Shown here one piece after another: positions 31,010 through 39,757 of a DNA stretch of 64,000 nt; position 1 is the first letter of the stretch, and every line of letters starts with the position of its first letter. The notes under the pieces were generated by a model, which worked only from the letters and a program-made list of their open reading frames with translations, ran no database searches and was not told the DNA's origin. Origin of the DNA: Carboxylicivirga marina (lineage in GTDB: Bacteria > Bacteroidota > Bacteroidia > Bacteroidales > Marinilabiliaceae); contig NZ_JAENRR010000003.1 in the NCBI RefSeq assembly GCF_016612505.1, forward strand, positions 116,172 to 180,171. The letters are read 5' to 3'. The translations under genes and the position numbers were made by a program.

Positions 31010-32455
31010 ATGAAACTACTAAAAACCATATCACTCATACTGCTAATAAGCTCATCAGCATGTATGACGGCATCAAATAAAGAAAAAGCCAAGGCAGAGA
31101 CTCCTAATATCCTATTCATCGCCATTGATGATATGAATGACTGGACCGGCTTTCTGGGAGGCCATCCACAGGCCATGACACCTAATATGGATAAGCTGGC
31201 CGCTAAAGGCGTGAACTTTATCAATGCCCATTGTTCTGCGCCAGGTTGTTCACCTAGTCGTAACGCTTTATTATATGGTGTTGAGCCATTTAATTCTGGC
31301 TTGTACCCTTTTTATGAACATGCCATTCATGAGCAGTTGATGGAGCGCTACACCACCTTACCTCGCTTGTTAAAGGAGAATGGCTATAATACGTATGGAG
31401 CGGGTAAAATACACCATGGAAACAAGGGGGATGAGCGTGAGTGGAGCGATTTTTTTGAATTGCAGAACTCCAGAAAACAATTTAGGGAAGGTGCCGGCTA
31501 TCAGGTTGGTAATAGCAAAAAGAATTCATTTCGCCCTACGGTGAATGCCGATGAAGAACATGTGGATCACCAGGTGGCCAGCTATGGCATTGAAGTACTA
31601 AAAGAAGAACACAAGAAACCATTCTTTCTGGCCGTTGGTTTGGTAAAGCCACACCTGCCGTTCGATTGTCCCGAACGCTTCTTTAATGCTTTGCCTGATG
31701 ATATTGAGGCGCCAGCTATATTGGCTGATGATTTGAAGGATATACCTACCGAAGGCAATAGCTTCCGACGAGCAGGTGACGACAAACGTTTTAAAAAAGA
31801 TAAAGCCTGGGAAGATGTACGACGTGCTTACTTAGCCTGTATTTCCTGGACCGATTACAATGTTGGGCGTGTGCTGGATGCTTTGGAAGCAAGTCCGTAT
31901 GCCGATAACACCGTGGTGGTCCTGTGGTCCGACCATGGTTTTCATTTGGGTGAGAAAATGAGCTTTAAGAAGTTTACCCTGTGGGAAGAAGCCACTCGTG
32001 TCCCTTTTATTATTTATGATGGCCGAAATAAAACACATCAGGGAGCTCAGATCTATAAACCAGCTGTTTCATTAATCAATATCTATCGCACCCTTGCAGA
32101 CCTATCAGGTATCGAAGTTCCCGCATATGTTGATGGTGAAAGTTTAGTACCTGTTTTAGAAAATACAGATACGGAATTGAGTAAACCAACAATTACTTCA
32201 TGGGGAAGAGGTAACTATGCGGTAAGAACAGGCGAATGGCGATACATCCGATACTTCGATGGTACCGAGGAGTTATATAACCACCAGTCAGATGCCAATG
32301 AGTGGCATAACCTGGCCAATGATAGCCAATATCAAAGTAAAAAAGAGGAACTGGCAGCCAGACTACCTAAGCAAGATACTGAAACCATCCAGGAGTATAT
32401 CTCTCCCTGGAGCGTGTATGGTGTGGATAAAGAAAAGTGGAAATCAAAGAAATAG
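31010..32455 (+). CDS. S1 sulfatase lipoprotein, iduronate-sulfatase-like (S1_7-like)
   Basis: A 481-residue lipoprotein sulfatase (lipobox SSAC, Cys18). AIDDMNDWTGFLGGHPQAMTPNMD gives metal ligands Asp40-Asp41 and marks the iduronate-sulfatase-like group; APGCSPSRNALLYGVEP gives formylglycine Cys80 and Arg84. LWSDHGFHLGEKMSFKKFTLWEEATRVPFI is the second metal-site region. It belongs to the same broad group as the sulfatases at 6394 and 13992 but is clearly more distant (GLVKPHLPFDCPERFFNAL rather than GFVNPHTPLHAPDRFFDMF). The end contains IRYFDGTEELYNHQSDANEW, again as in those proteins. The upstream 170 bp are mainly repeat DNA; no exact promoter was found. Substrate position is unknown. 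Confidence 0.92.
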   Translation: MKLLKTISLILLISSSACMTASNKEKAKAETPNILFIAIDDMNDWTGFLGGHPQAMTPNMDKLAAKGVNFINAHCSAPGCSPSRNALLYGVEPFNSGLYPFYEHAIHEQLMERYTTLPRLLKENGYNTYGAGKIHHGNKGDEREWSDFFELQNSRKQFREGAGYQVGNSKKNSFRPTVNADEEHVDHQVASYGIEVLKEEHKKPFFLAVGLVKPHLPFDCPERFFNALPDDIEAPAILADDLKDIPTEGNSFRRAGDDKRFKKDKAWEDVRRAYLACISWTDYNVGRVLDALEASPYADNTVVVLWSDHGFHLGEKMSFKKFTLWEEATRVPFIIYDGRNKTHQGAQIYKPAVSLINIYRTLADLSGIEVPAYVDGESLVPVLENTDTELSKPTITSWGRGNYAVRTGEWRYIRYFDGTEELYNHQSDANEWHNLANDSQYQSKKEELAARLPKQDTETIQEYISPWSVYGVDKEKWKSKK

Positions 32456-32487
32456 ATTGGGAAGTAGTGTAGGTTTATTACAAACAT

Positions 32488-32824
32488 TATGCAATTCCCC
32501 CATCGCCTGACGGCACTTCCCCCAAGGGAAGAATTTGACCCGTATATAATTCTCCCCCTGGGGAGAAACCCGAAGGGAGAGGGGGAGAAAATTTTCAAAC
32601 ACACTATTTTAAAGAATTAAAAACTCATAGGAAATTGTATGTATAGAAATAATGTGTGTACTGGTAAAATAATACCTCACCTCACTCCTCTCCTGTAAGG
32701 AGAGGAAGTACTCAACATGGGACGTTGGAGCATTAAAAAAGTGGCTTTGTATCGCCGTGGATGCGTTCTCCTTCTCCTCGAGGAGGATTTATTCCGCCAA
32801 AGCGGAAAGGCCGGGATGAGGTGT
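32488..32824. repeat. Cluster of dispersed intergenic repeats
   Basis: The 419-bp gap before the beta-helix gene contains no gene but at least three repeat pieces: a 22-nt unit at 32494-32515 (ATTCCCCCATCGCCTGACGG..) that recurs inverted at 55689-55710; an inverted pair TTCTCCCCCTGGGGAGAA at 32543-32560 followed by GGGAGAGGGGGAGAA; and CTCCTTCTCCTCGAGGAG .. CCGGGATGAGGTGTT at about 32769-32824, matching 30947-30983. Confidence 0.65.
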
Positions 32825-32874
32825 TTAAGAAATGGTAATGATTTTAAAAGTAGTTCAAACTATAAAAATATCAA

Positions 32875-34518
32875 ATGACTAAAAAACTAACAATTCTCAT
32901 AACAGCTTTATTTCTAAGCCTGCCACTTTGGGCAACGACCTATTACATCGATGCCATTAACGGCAATGATACCAATACTGGATTATCTGCAAAAGCAGCC
33001 TTTAAAAGCTTGAAACATGCCAATACTTTAAGGCTCCAATCGGGTGATAAAATATTATTGGCTAATGGGCAATCTTTTAGTGGTACGCTTGAACTAAAGA
33101 ATGTCATTGGAACTAAACGTAAACCAATTATCATTTCGAATTTCTCCCTTATTAAAACAGATAAGAACACCTTGCCAGCCATTAATGCACAAGGGCATCG
33201 TAATGGAATATTGTTACTGAACTGCAGTCATATTCAAGTCAGTCATTTGGAAATTACGGCTGATGCAGGTGGTATGCCTGGTGCGACAGGTAGTAAGAAC
33301 GATATGCGTTGCGGTGTACTGATTACCTGCGATAAAGTAGCAGATTATGAAAATATTAGTTTGTCCGACTTACATATAAAAGATGTATTCTATGCTGATA
33401 AAGACGTGGTGCGCAGTAAAAAAGAAACTAACTCGGCCAATGGAACACAAGCCTATGGGTGGGGAATTCGTTTGATTAATCGCACCAAGGGAGCTGTTCT
33501 GAAGAATATGAAGGTAAGCAATTGCCATGTGGAAAATGTTGGCCATACAGGTATAAAAGCTACCGGAAGTAAACACAGTATACAGGATTTAAAGCTGTAC
33601 GACAATACAGTTACGCACACTGGAGGACCAGGTATGCAAATGAGTGGTATACTAAATGGACATGTAAAGGGAAATACTGTTACCTATTCGGGCAGTACTA
33701 CCGATACCCGAAAATGGGGACGTGGCAGTGGCTTATGGACCTGGGGCTGTTCCACGGTATTGATTGAGCATAATGAATTTCGTTTTGCCAACGGACCGGC
33801 CGATTCTGCTGGTTGTCATATTGACTTCAATTGTGATAATGTGATTGTGCAATATAATGTGAGTGAAGGCAATGCCGGTGGATTTTGTGAGATACTTGGC
33901 AATAACTACAATTGTGCTTATCGATATAACATCAGTATCAACGATGGTCACCGGGTTAAAAAAGTCAATGGTGCTTTTCAGGAAGGTAAAATCTTTTGGT
34001 TAAGTGGGTTTAACGGAAAAGGAAGAAAAAGAAATGGACCCTTCAATAGTTATTTCTATAACAATACGATTTATGTAAAAAGTGATATTGAAGCAAAGAT
34101 AGCTGTGGATAGAGCAGCTGCGGGAGCACTATTGGCTAATAATATCTTTTACATTGAGGGAAGCAGCAAGCTTGTGCTGGGCGATCAGTATAAACCCGAA
34201 GTAGCCGGTGAATCACTTGTTAAAAACATAGTGTTTAAGAATAACCTCTTTTTGAATGCCAATAACTGGCCGAAAGAAGTGCTGATTCAGGATGAGGCAC
34301 CAGTCATAGGAGATGCTCAGTTTGCGAAAGTTGGCGGAAGTACTGTAGAAGACTATATACCTCAGAATATCAGTCTGATTAAAGACAAGGGTATTCCAAT
34401 CCCCAATATTCCAGGTGATGATAAGGGTTTGTACATTGGTTTAAAAGTAACGAGCGATATATTAGGCAATAAAATTAATGGTTTACCTGATATGGGGGCG
34501 ATTGAGATAAAGGAATAG
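32875..34518 (+). CDS. Exported right-handed beta-helix protein
   Basis: A 547-residue protein with signal peptide 1-20 (LPLWA). TYYIDAINGNDTNTGLSAKAAFKSL is the DUF1565-type opening of a right-handed beta helix that fills the rest of the chain. The core motif CHIDFNCDNVIVQYN, then GGFCEILGNNYNCAYRYNISINDGHR, is closest to the 787-residue protein at 9473, but there is no N-terminal binding module and no T9SS domain, so this copy should stay in the periplasm. It ends with DMGAIEIKE, the usual last strand. Such proteins can be glycan lyases, hydrolases or epimerases. Its position at the end of a sulfatase group suggests it acts on an imported sulfated oligosaccharide. No family with known activity is recognised. 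Confidence 0.75.
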   Translation: MTKKLTILITALFLSLPLWATTYYIDAINGNDTNTGLSAKAAFKSLKHANTLRLQSGDKILLANGQSFSGTLELKNVIGTKRKPIIISNFSLIKTDKNTLPAINAQGHRNGILLLNCSHIQVSHLEITADAGGMPGATGSKNDMRCGVLITCDKVADYENISLSDLHIKDVFYADKDVVRSKKETNSANGTQAYGWGIRLINRTKGAVLKNMKVSNCHVENVGHTGIKATGSKHSIQDLKLYDNTVTHTGGPGMQMSGILNGHVKGNTVTYSGSTTDTRKWGRGSGLWTWGCSTVLIEHNEFRFANGPADSAGCHIDFNCDNVIVQYNVSEGNAGGFCEILGNNYNCAYRYNISINDGHRVKKVNGAFQEGKIFWLSGFNGKGRKRNGPFNSYFYNNTIYVKSDIEAKIAVDRAAAGALLANNIFYIEGSSKLVLGDQYKPEVAGESLVKNIVFKNNLFLNANNWPKEVLIQDEAPVIGDAQFAKVGGSTVEDYIPQNISLIKDKGIPIPNIPGDDKGLYIGLKVTSDILGNKINGLPDMGAIEIKE

Positions 34519-34550
34519 TAAGACTCTACCCCTCGGTACACTGATAACAT

Positions 34551-34583
34551 ACCGCCCGGTACATCATCGATGTACCGGGCGGT
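34551..34583. terminator. Bidirectional terminator between convergent genes
   Basis: A perfect 14-bp, GC-rich stem (ACCGCCCGGTACAT at 34551-34564, ATGTACCGGGCGGT at 34570-34583) with a 5-nt loop, between the beta-helix gene and the convergent minus-strand gene. Confidence 0.85.
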
Positions 34584-34611
34584 CTATTGATGTAATATCG
34601 TGAGGTAAATT

Positions 34612-35325
34612 TTATTCAACTGTCAATACATGTTCGAAAGTTGATTGCCTGGGTTCTTTTAAAAGCTTTCTACCTCCGGCAAACTGAGTAATAATCTCCA
34701 GTTCGTATTCGCCTGCAGTCAAGGCAGGTACCATTGCGATGACTTGTTTTGGATCATTCTTCACCAGTTGAGTCACTTTAGTTCTGGTGCTATCAGTTAC
34801 ATTCACAAACCACAAGCCTATATCTTCATGATCACCTTCTACCCGTATTCGGTTACCATTTAAAGTAATGACATTGTTGGCTGTGATGATGGAGTCTTTA
34901 TGACCGCTTAAACTATCGGTGACTTGACCAATGACAGGGCCAGTAGGAGCTATGCCTAATACATCAACATTTAATTCGTTTAAAGCATTTCTTAGTTCGC
35001 TTCCCTGGGTAAACGTGGCAGCTACTTTATGCTTCGTGGTATCAAACTTAGCCGAGCTCCCTTCAAATACGCCACTCACACCTAATCGTCCATAACAAAG
35101 TGGTGTGTTGATGGAATAGCCCTGAGCCATTAGTTTGGCTTTCATTTTATCACCAATGGTCAGTAGATTGTAGATGGTTTCTTCCTTGTGTTCAGAACCA
35201 TCATCAACAATAAGTTTCGCCACTTCCCGGTTTCCAACTTTACCATTGCTTTTTACCATACCAAAAAAGTCGTTAGGGTCTTCGGTTAGTTGGTTGTCAT
35301 ACAACCATAAATTTAAAATGTTCAT
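34612..35325 (-). CDS. HU/IHF-like DNA-binding protein with DUF4469 domain
   Basis: A 237-residue protein without signal peptide, the only complete minus-strand gene apart from the IS. Residues 1-120 (LYDNQLTEDPNDFFGMV, then YNLLTIGDKMKAKLMAQGYSIN, then FTQGSELRNALNELNVDVLG) match the HU-like domain of Bacteroidota DUF4469 proteins. The C-terminal half (NGNRIRVEGDHEDIGLWFVN ... AGEYELEIITQF) is the Ig-like DUF4469 fold. HU-like proteins bend DNA; members of this family are abundant in Bacteroidota and often stand alone, their roles undefined. It is divergently oriented to the susC operon across a 1.4-kb gap, so a link to PUL control is possible but not shown. Confidence 0.82.
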   Translation of the reverse strand: MNILNLWLYDNQLTEDPNDFFGMVKSNGKVGNREVAKLIVDDGSEHKEETIYNLLTIGDKMKAKLMAQGYSINTPLCYGRLGVSGVFEGSSAKFDTTKHKVAATFTQGSELRNALNELNVDVLGIAPTGPVIGQVTDSLSGHKDSIITANNVITLNGNRIRVEGDHEDIGLWFVNVTDSTRTKVTQLVKNDPKQVIAMVPALTAGEYELEIITQFAGGRKLLKEPRQSTFEHVLTVE

Positions 35326-35745
35326 AATCTAGTTTTAAGTTTTAATTAATACGATAACTAAATTACAGTGCGTAATAGTAATGGATAATGATAAATGTCA
35401 GTTCTATAAAGGATTACATGAACAGTTATTACTAATTGATAAATTGACTTATTACCTTGATTAGTAGCTAAAAGCACACAAACGTTATTTTATGCTTTGT
35501 TCAGTATTTTAATGATTTACTGGTTTGTTTTCTGATTCTAGTAGTCAGAAGTGTAACACGTGGTATGATTTTGAGTGTGATAAATCCTAAGTGGCTTTAT
35601 TATGTTTACATCTGAGAGTTTGGTGATTTTAATGATACGATAGGGGTTTATTACTAATACAATTTACTATATCCATTCACGTTATAATTATACCAAATGA
35701 ATAACAAAATGATTGATAAAGCATTTTGCTTATTACATGGGTTAA

Positions 35746-35802
35746 TGCCGAAACAGAATCACAGATTGATTTTTTATCAATCGTTTTGATTCGTTATCGG
35801 TA
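35746..35802. repeat. Imperfect 25-bp inverted repeat with perfect core
   Basis: TGCCGAAACAGAATCACAG..GATTGAT (35746-35770) pairs with ATCAATC..GATTCGTTATCGGTA (35776-35802). The inner 7 bp, GATTGAT/ATCAATC around five T (35764-35782), are perfect. Confidence 0.65.
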
Positions 35803-36107
35803 TTATTCCTTTCCCAATAGGTATATCATACAAATTGCACTTCAAAGTGAACCTTAATTGAGCCTTTAAAGTTGCAATTGTTGATGCCGATAATAAACGA
35901 TAAAGCCTTTGGGAGTATGCCAACCAAAGGCTCATTTCGATATTAAATCGGTATCAATCCTGTTTTAAAAGTTGCCTTTATGGTAATTCTATTAAATAGG
36001 ATAAGCCATACCGATTATTTCAGGAGTTAGTACCACTACATTATCAAATAGACATTATAAGTGAAGCGCAGTAATGATGCAGATTTGTGTATTTGAATAA
36101 ATTCTGG

Positions 36108-36283
36108 GTTAAACCCGCAATATGCATTAGAAAATCTATTACACATTGAAATTGCTTCAAAACAAGTCACTTCGTTGTTTCATCTCAACTCATCAGAACG
36201 GTGCTATGTCTCGTTTCGATAAAACCTTGTTTTATTGCACTTTCAATGTTCATGACGACATTCTAATACATAATCCGGGTTAA
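36108..36283. repeat. Long imperfect palindrome (~60-nt arms)
   Basis: The left arm (about 36108-36168, with AACCCGCAATATGCATTAGAA and CATTGAAATTGCTTCAAAAC) is largely complementary to the right arm (about 36223-36283, with CCTTGTTTTATTGCACTTTCAATG and TTCTAATACATAATCCGGGTT). It could fold as one long hairpin in DNA or RNA, or be a MITE-like insertion. I recognise no RNA family. Confidence 0.6.
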
Positions 36284-36629
36284 AGCTCTTTATGTTTATT
36301 GTTTTATGTGGGCTATTACTAGAATATCAATATCTGGTCAGTTTTGGATAATAGGTGGTCATTTCTTAAGGTGGAATGCATCTACATTTGAAATGTAAAG
36401 AACTGTTAATATTTCAATGTTGAATATTGCTACAGTAGAATTAAACAAGCATAAATTATGCACAAAACAGACAGTGAATAGTATTTGCAGCCCTTTGTAA
36501 GGGCTTGAAAATTAGCATTGAAGTATCATTGTTGTCGCAAAAATGACAATTATTAACAAATAATGAGCAACACCAAAATACTGTCAATGTAAATGTAAAA
36601 ATGTGTTAATAGATATAGTATACTAAAGG

Positions 36630-36637
36630 TAGTTTTG
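36630..36637 (+). promoter_or_regulatory. Candidate promoter -7 box of the susC operon
   Basis: TAGTTTTG fits TAnnTTTG exactly, 72 bp before the susC1 ATG. The expected -33 region (around TGTTAATA, 36604-36611) is a weak match to TTG. The same octamer occurs at 12019. Confidence 0.45.
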
Positions 36638-36708
36638 AGCTGTTATTTGAAAATATAGATAACTAAAATAAAGAAGTGAGAGTAAATAGTAATATTAATT
36701 CAAAGTGT

Positions 36709-39700
36709 ATGAAAAGATTCTTTAGAACATTCATTTTTGTCTGCACCTTGTTGTCAGTGGCTATAAGCGCCTCCGCACAACAAAATAGAACAGGTGTTGT
36801 GACGGATGATAAGGGTGATCCCATTGTAGGGGCCACGGTTGTAATCGAAGGTACCACAACAGGTACGATTACCGACTTTAATGGTGTGTACAATCTGAGT
36901 GTTGAAACTGGCGGAACAATAAGTATCAGTTTCATTGGTTTTACCTCACAAACCATTAAGGTTGGCGAAGAAACGACAATTAACATCCAATTAGTCAGTG
37001 AAGATATCGGACTTGACGAAGTGGTTGTTATCGGTTTTGGTGAGAAAAAGAAAGTAACAGTGACCGGTTCTGTGTCAACTATTAATAGTGAAGAGTTGCT
37101 GAAGTCGCCAACTGCTAACGTAACCAATGCGCTGGCAGGTAAGATTTCAGGTATTTCTGCCGTACAGAATACAGGGCAGCCAGGAGCTGATGAGGCAGCT
37201 CTAGCTATTCGTGGTAACAGAAATATCCTAACTATTGTGGATGGTGTTGAACGTCCATTCTCACAAATTGACCCTGAGGAAATTGAAAGTATTTCGGTTT
37301 TGAAGGATGCTTCTGCAACTGCAGTTTATGGTATTCGTGGTGGTAACGGTGTTTTGATTGTGACTACCAAGCGCGGAGAAAAAGGTCGTGCGAAGATTTC
37401 TGTTTCATCTTCTATTGGATTTCAACAGCCTACTATGTTGGCTGAAAAATCGAATTCTTATACTTACGCCATGGCACACAATGAGCGTGCAGCTAATGAC
37501 GGAACACCTGAAGAAAACTTTACGTTTGGCCCTGAAGCACTTGAGGCATTTGCCAATGGTGGTAACTTGTTATATCCTGATACGGATTGGAATGATTATC
37601 TGTTTAGAGACAAGGCTTTCCAGAGTAAAACAAACTTCACAATGCGCGGAGGTACAGACAAAGTCCGCTACTTTGTGGCTTTAGGATATTTAACGCAAGA
37701 TGGTATGTTAAAGAATCTTGACCCACGATTTGATGAAAACTTTACTTTCGATAGATATAACTACAGAACTAACCTTGATATTGATGTAACAAAATCAACC
37801 TTGCTTAAGGTAAGCCTGGGTGGTCGTACAGAAGTACGTAATCAGCCAAGAGCTAAAGATGCTGAAACCGGAATCTGGAAAGATGCCAGTTGGGCACAGC
37901 CAATGTCAGGTTCAGGTATTGTTGATGGAAAGTGGGTAACTACTTCGGCCGATAACGTATCCATTGAAATGAAGGATCCATTAAATGCATTTTATGGTCG
38001 GGGTAATCAAAACGTGACCAGAGCTGTATTGAATATGGACTTGGATCTGATTCAAAAGCTAGATTTTGTAACGCGTGGTTTGAAGTTGCGATTAAAAGGT
38101 TCGTATAATACAACCTATACACATGCTAAAACACGTAGTTCATCACCTGATCGCTACGAAGCCATCAAAGATCCAATGAATCCGGACAATATCGTATTCA
38201 GAAAGATTAATGACGAAGGAAGTTTGGGTTATAACGAGCCAGATCCAACAAAAGCACGTAACTGGTATGTTGAAGGTGGTTTAAACTACAACCGTAAGTT
38301 TGGTTATCACGATGTGAGTGGTTTATTACTTTATAACCAACGTACGGTGTACTATCCATCTCAATTTACAGATATACCTAACAGAACATTGGGTATGGTT
38401 GCGAGAATGACTTACAACTATATGACAAAATACATGGTTGACTTCAACCTGGGATATAATGGTTCCGAAAACTTCCCTGAAGGCAAGCGTTTTGATTATT
38501 TCCCAGCCGTTTCATTGGGTTACATCATTACTGAAGAATCATTTATGGATAACGTTGGTTTTATTGATTACCTGAAGCTTAGAGGTTCTTACGGTTTAGT
38601 TGGTAACGACCGAATTGGTGGTGGCCGTTTCTTGTACCAACCCGATGCATGGAATTACGATGCTGCTGGTTATAGTTTCGGATACGAATCAGACAATATT
38701 CAACAAGGAGCACTGGAACTACGTATTGGTAACCCGAACGTTACCTGGGAAACCATTACTCAAAAGAACATTGGTATCGATGCTAAATTCTTGGATGCCC
38801 GTTTGAGTGCAAGTGTTGATTTATTCCACGAGTACAGAGAGGATATGTTAGTGACGCGTCAAACTGTACCAAACTATGTGGCAGCTGTACTACCTGCAGT
38901 TAACCTTAAAGAACGTGAAAACAAAGGTTACGAAGTTGAGTTAGGCTGGGACGACAATGCAGGTGGTTTTAAGTATTACATTAACGCCAACTTGTCATTT
39001 GCTCGTAATAAAATAGTATATATGGATGAGGTTCCACAACCACATGCCTATCTAGAAAGAACAGGTAAGCCAGAGGGGCAACCTTTTGCTTATATCAGTG
39101 ATGGCTTCTTTACCGACGAAGTGAATACCGATTTAGATCCAAATTATGCAAATCAAGGTTACCGTTTTCCAGGTGATGTGAAGTACAAAGATTTAAATAA
39201 TGATGGAAAAATTGATGACCTGGATCAGAAGGCCATTGGTTATTCACCAAATGTGCCAGAATATAATTTTGGTTTAAATACGGGTTTCAACTGGAAGAAT
39301 TTTGACTTCTCGATGACCTGGTCAGGTGTAGCTAATACCTATCGTTTACTACCTAATGTGTTACGTCAGCCATTCTCGGGCCAGAACCGTGCTTTATATG
39401 ATCATTTGTATGACGGACGCTGGACACAGGAAAAAGCAGATGCTGGAGCACACATCGAGTATCCTCGTTTATCATTGGCTAGTAAGGACAATAACTATCA
39501 GGTGTCTGACTTGTACTACCAGGATGCCTCTTTTATTCGATTAAAGAGTGTAGAGTTAGGTTACACGATTAAAGCTAGTGCTTTAGAGCGTATAGGATTA
39601 CGTAATGTTCGAGTTTATGCCAATGGGTTTAACTTGTTAACATTTAGTGATTTTGATATTTACGATCCTGAATCAAATCCAGGTTCTAATGGACTTTACC

Positions 39701-39744
39701 CAATGGTGAAGATGTATAACATGGGTGTTAAGTTTAACTTCTAA
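36709..39744 (+). CDS. susC: SusC-like TonB-dependent outer-membrane transporter 1
   Basis: A 1011-residue SusC-family porin. I take the ATG at 36709, which begins a signal peptide (MKRFFRTFIFVCTLL..ISASAQ); a GTG at 36676 in the same frame is less likely. Residues ~27-110 form the carboxypeptidase-regulatory-like domain (GVVTDDKGDPIVGATVVIEG). LDEVVVIGFGEKKKVTVTGS is the TonB box region, followed by the plug (LAGKISGISAVQNTGQPG, IRGNRNILTIVDG, VLKDASATAVYGIRGGNGV) and a 22-strand barrel ending KMYNMGVKFNF with the terminal Phe. With SusD1 it forms a pedal-bin importer for oligosaccharides. It begins the five-gene susCD operon, 13 bp before susD1. Confidence 0.95.
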   Translation: MKRFFRTFIFVCTLLSVAISASAQQNRTGVVTDDKGDPIVGATVVIEGTTTGTITDFNGVYNLSVETGGTISISFIGFTSQTIKVGEETTINIQLVSEDIGLDEVVVIGFGEKKKVTVTGSVSTINSEELLKSPTANVTNALAGKISGISAVQNTGQPGADEAALAIRGNRNILTIVDGVERPFSQIDPEEIESISVLKDASATAVYGIRGGNGVLIVTTKRGEKGRAKISVSSSIGFQQPTMLAEKSNSYTYAMAHNERAANDGTPEENFTFGPEALEAFANGGNLLYPDTDWNDYLFRDKAFQSKTNFTMRGGTDKVRYFVALGYLTQDGMLKNLDPRFDENFTFDRYNYRTNLDIDVTKSTLLKVSLGGRTEVRNQPRAKDAETGIWKDASWAQPMSGSGIVDGKWVTTSADNVSIEMKDPLNAFYGRGNQNVTRAVLNMDLDLIQKLDFVTRGLKLRLKGSYNTTYTHAKTRSSSPDRYEAIKDPMNPDNIVFRKINDEGSLGYNEPDPTKARNWYVEGGLNYNRKFGYHDVSGLLLYNQRTVYYPSQFTDIPNRTLGMVARMTYNYMTKYMVDFNLGYNGSENFPEGKRFDYFPAVSLGYIITEESFMDNVGFIDYLKLRGSYGLVGNDRIGGGRFLYQPDAWNYDAAGYSFGYESDNIQQGALELRIGNPNVTWETITQKNIGIDAKFLDARLSASVDLFHEYREDMLVTRQTVPNYVAAVLPAVNLKERENKGYEVELGWDDNAGGFKYYINANLSFARNKIVYMDEVPQPHAYLERTGKPEGQPFAYISDGFFTDEVNTDLDPNYANQGYRFPGDVKYKDLNNDGKIDDLDQKAIGYSPNVPEYNFGLNTGFNWKNFDFSMTWSGVANTYRLLPNVLRQPFSGQNRALYDHLYDGRWTQEKADAGAHIEYPRLSLASKDNNYQVSDLYYQDASFIRLKSVELGYTIKASALERIGLRNVRVYANGFNLLTFSDFDIYDPESNPGSNGLYPMVKMYNMGVKFNF

Positions 39745-39757
39745 AAGAACAGAGACG

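Larger units (their letters stand above)
35326..36708. other. 1.4-kb gene-free region upstream of the susC operon
   Basis: No coding frame can be supported in either strand. The stretch is AT-rich and holds several inverted repeats: a hairpin at 35746-35802, AGCCTTTGG/CCAAAGGCT at 35904-35932, and a ~176-nt imperfect palindrome at 36108-36283. The promoter of the susC operon lies at its right end, and the promoter of the minus-strand DUF4469 gene must lie at its left end. The length is much above other gaps here. Confidence 0.6.

Noticed and set aside
36121..36283. CRISPR array or tandem repeat
   Set aside because: The similarity is between inverted arms, not regularly spaced direct repeats; no CRISPR was found anywhere in the window.
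36663..37127. 154-aa minus-strand frame opposite the susC1 start
   Set aside because: Antisense to the regulatory and plug domains of SusC1; composition (Ser/Thr/Val-rich) is that of a shadow frame.
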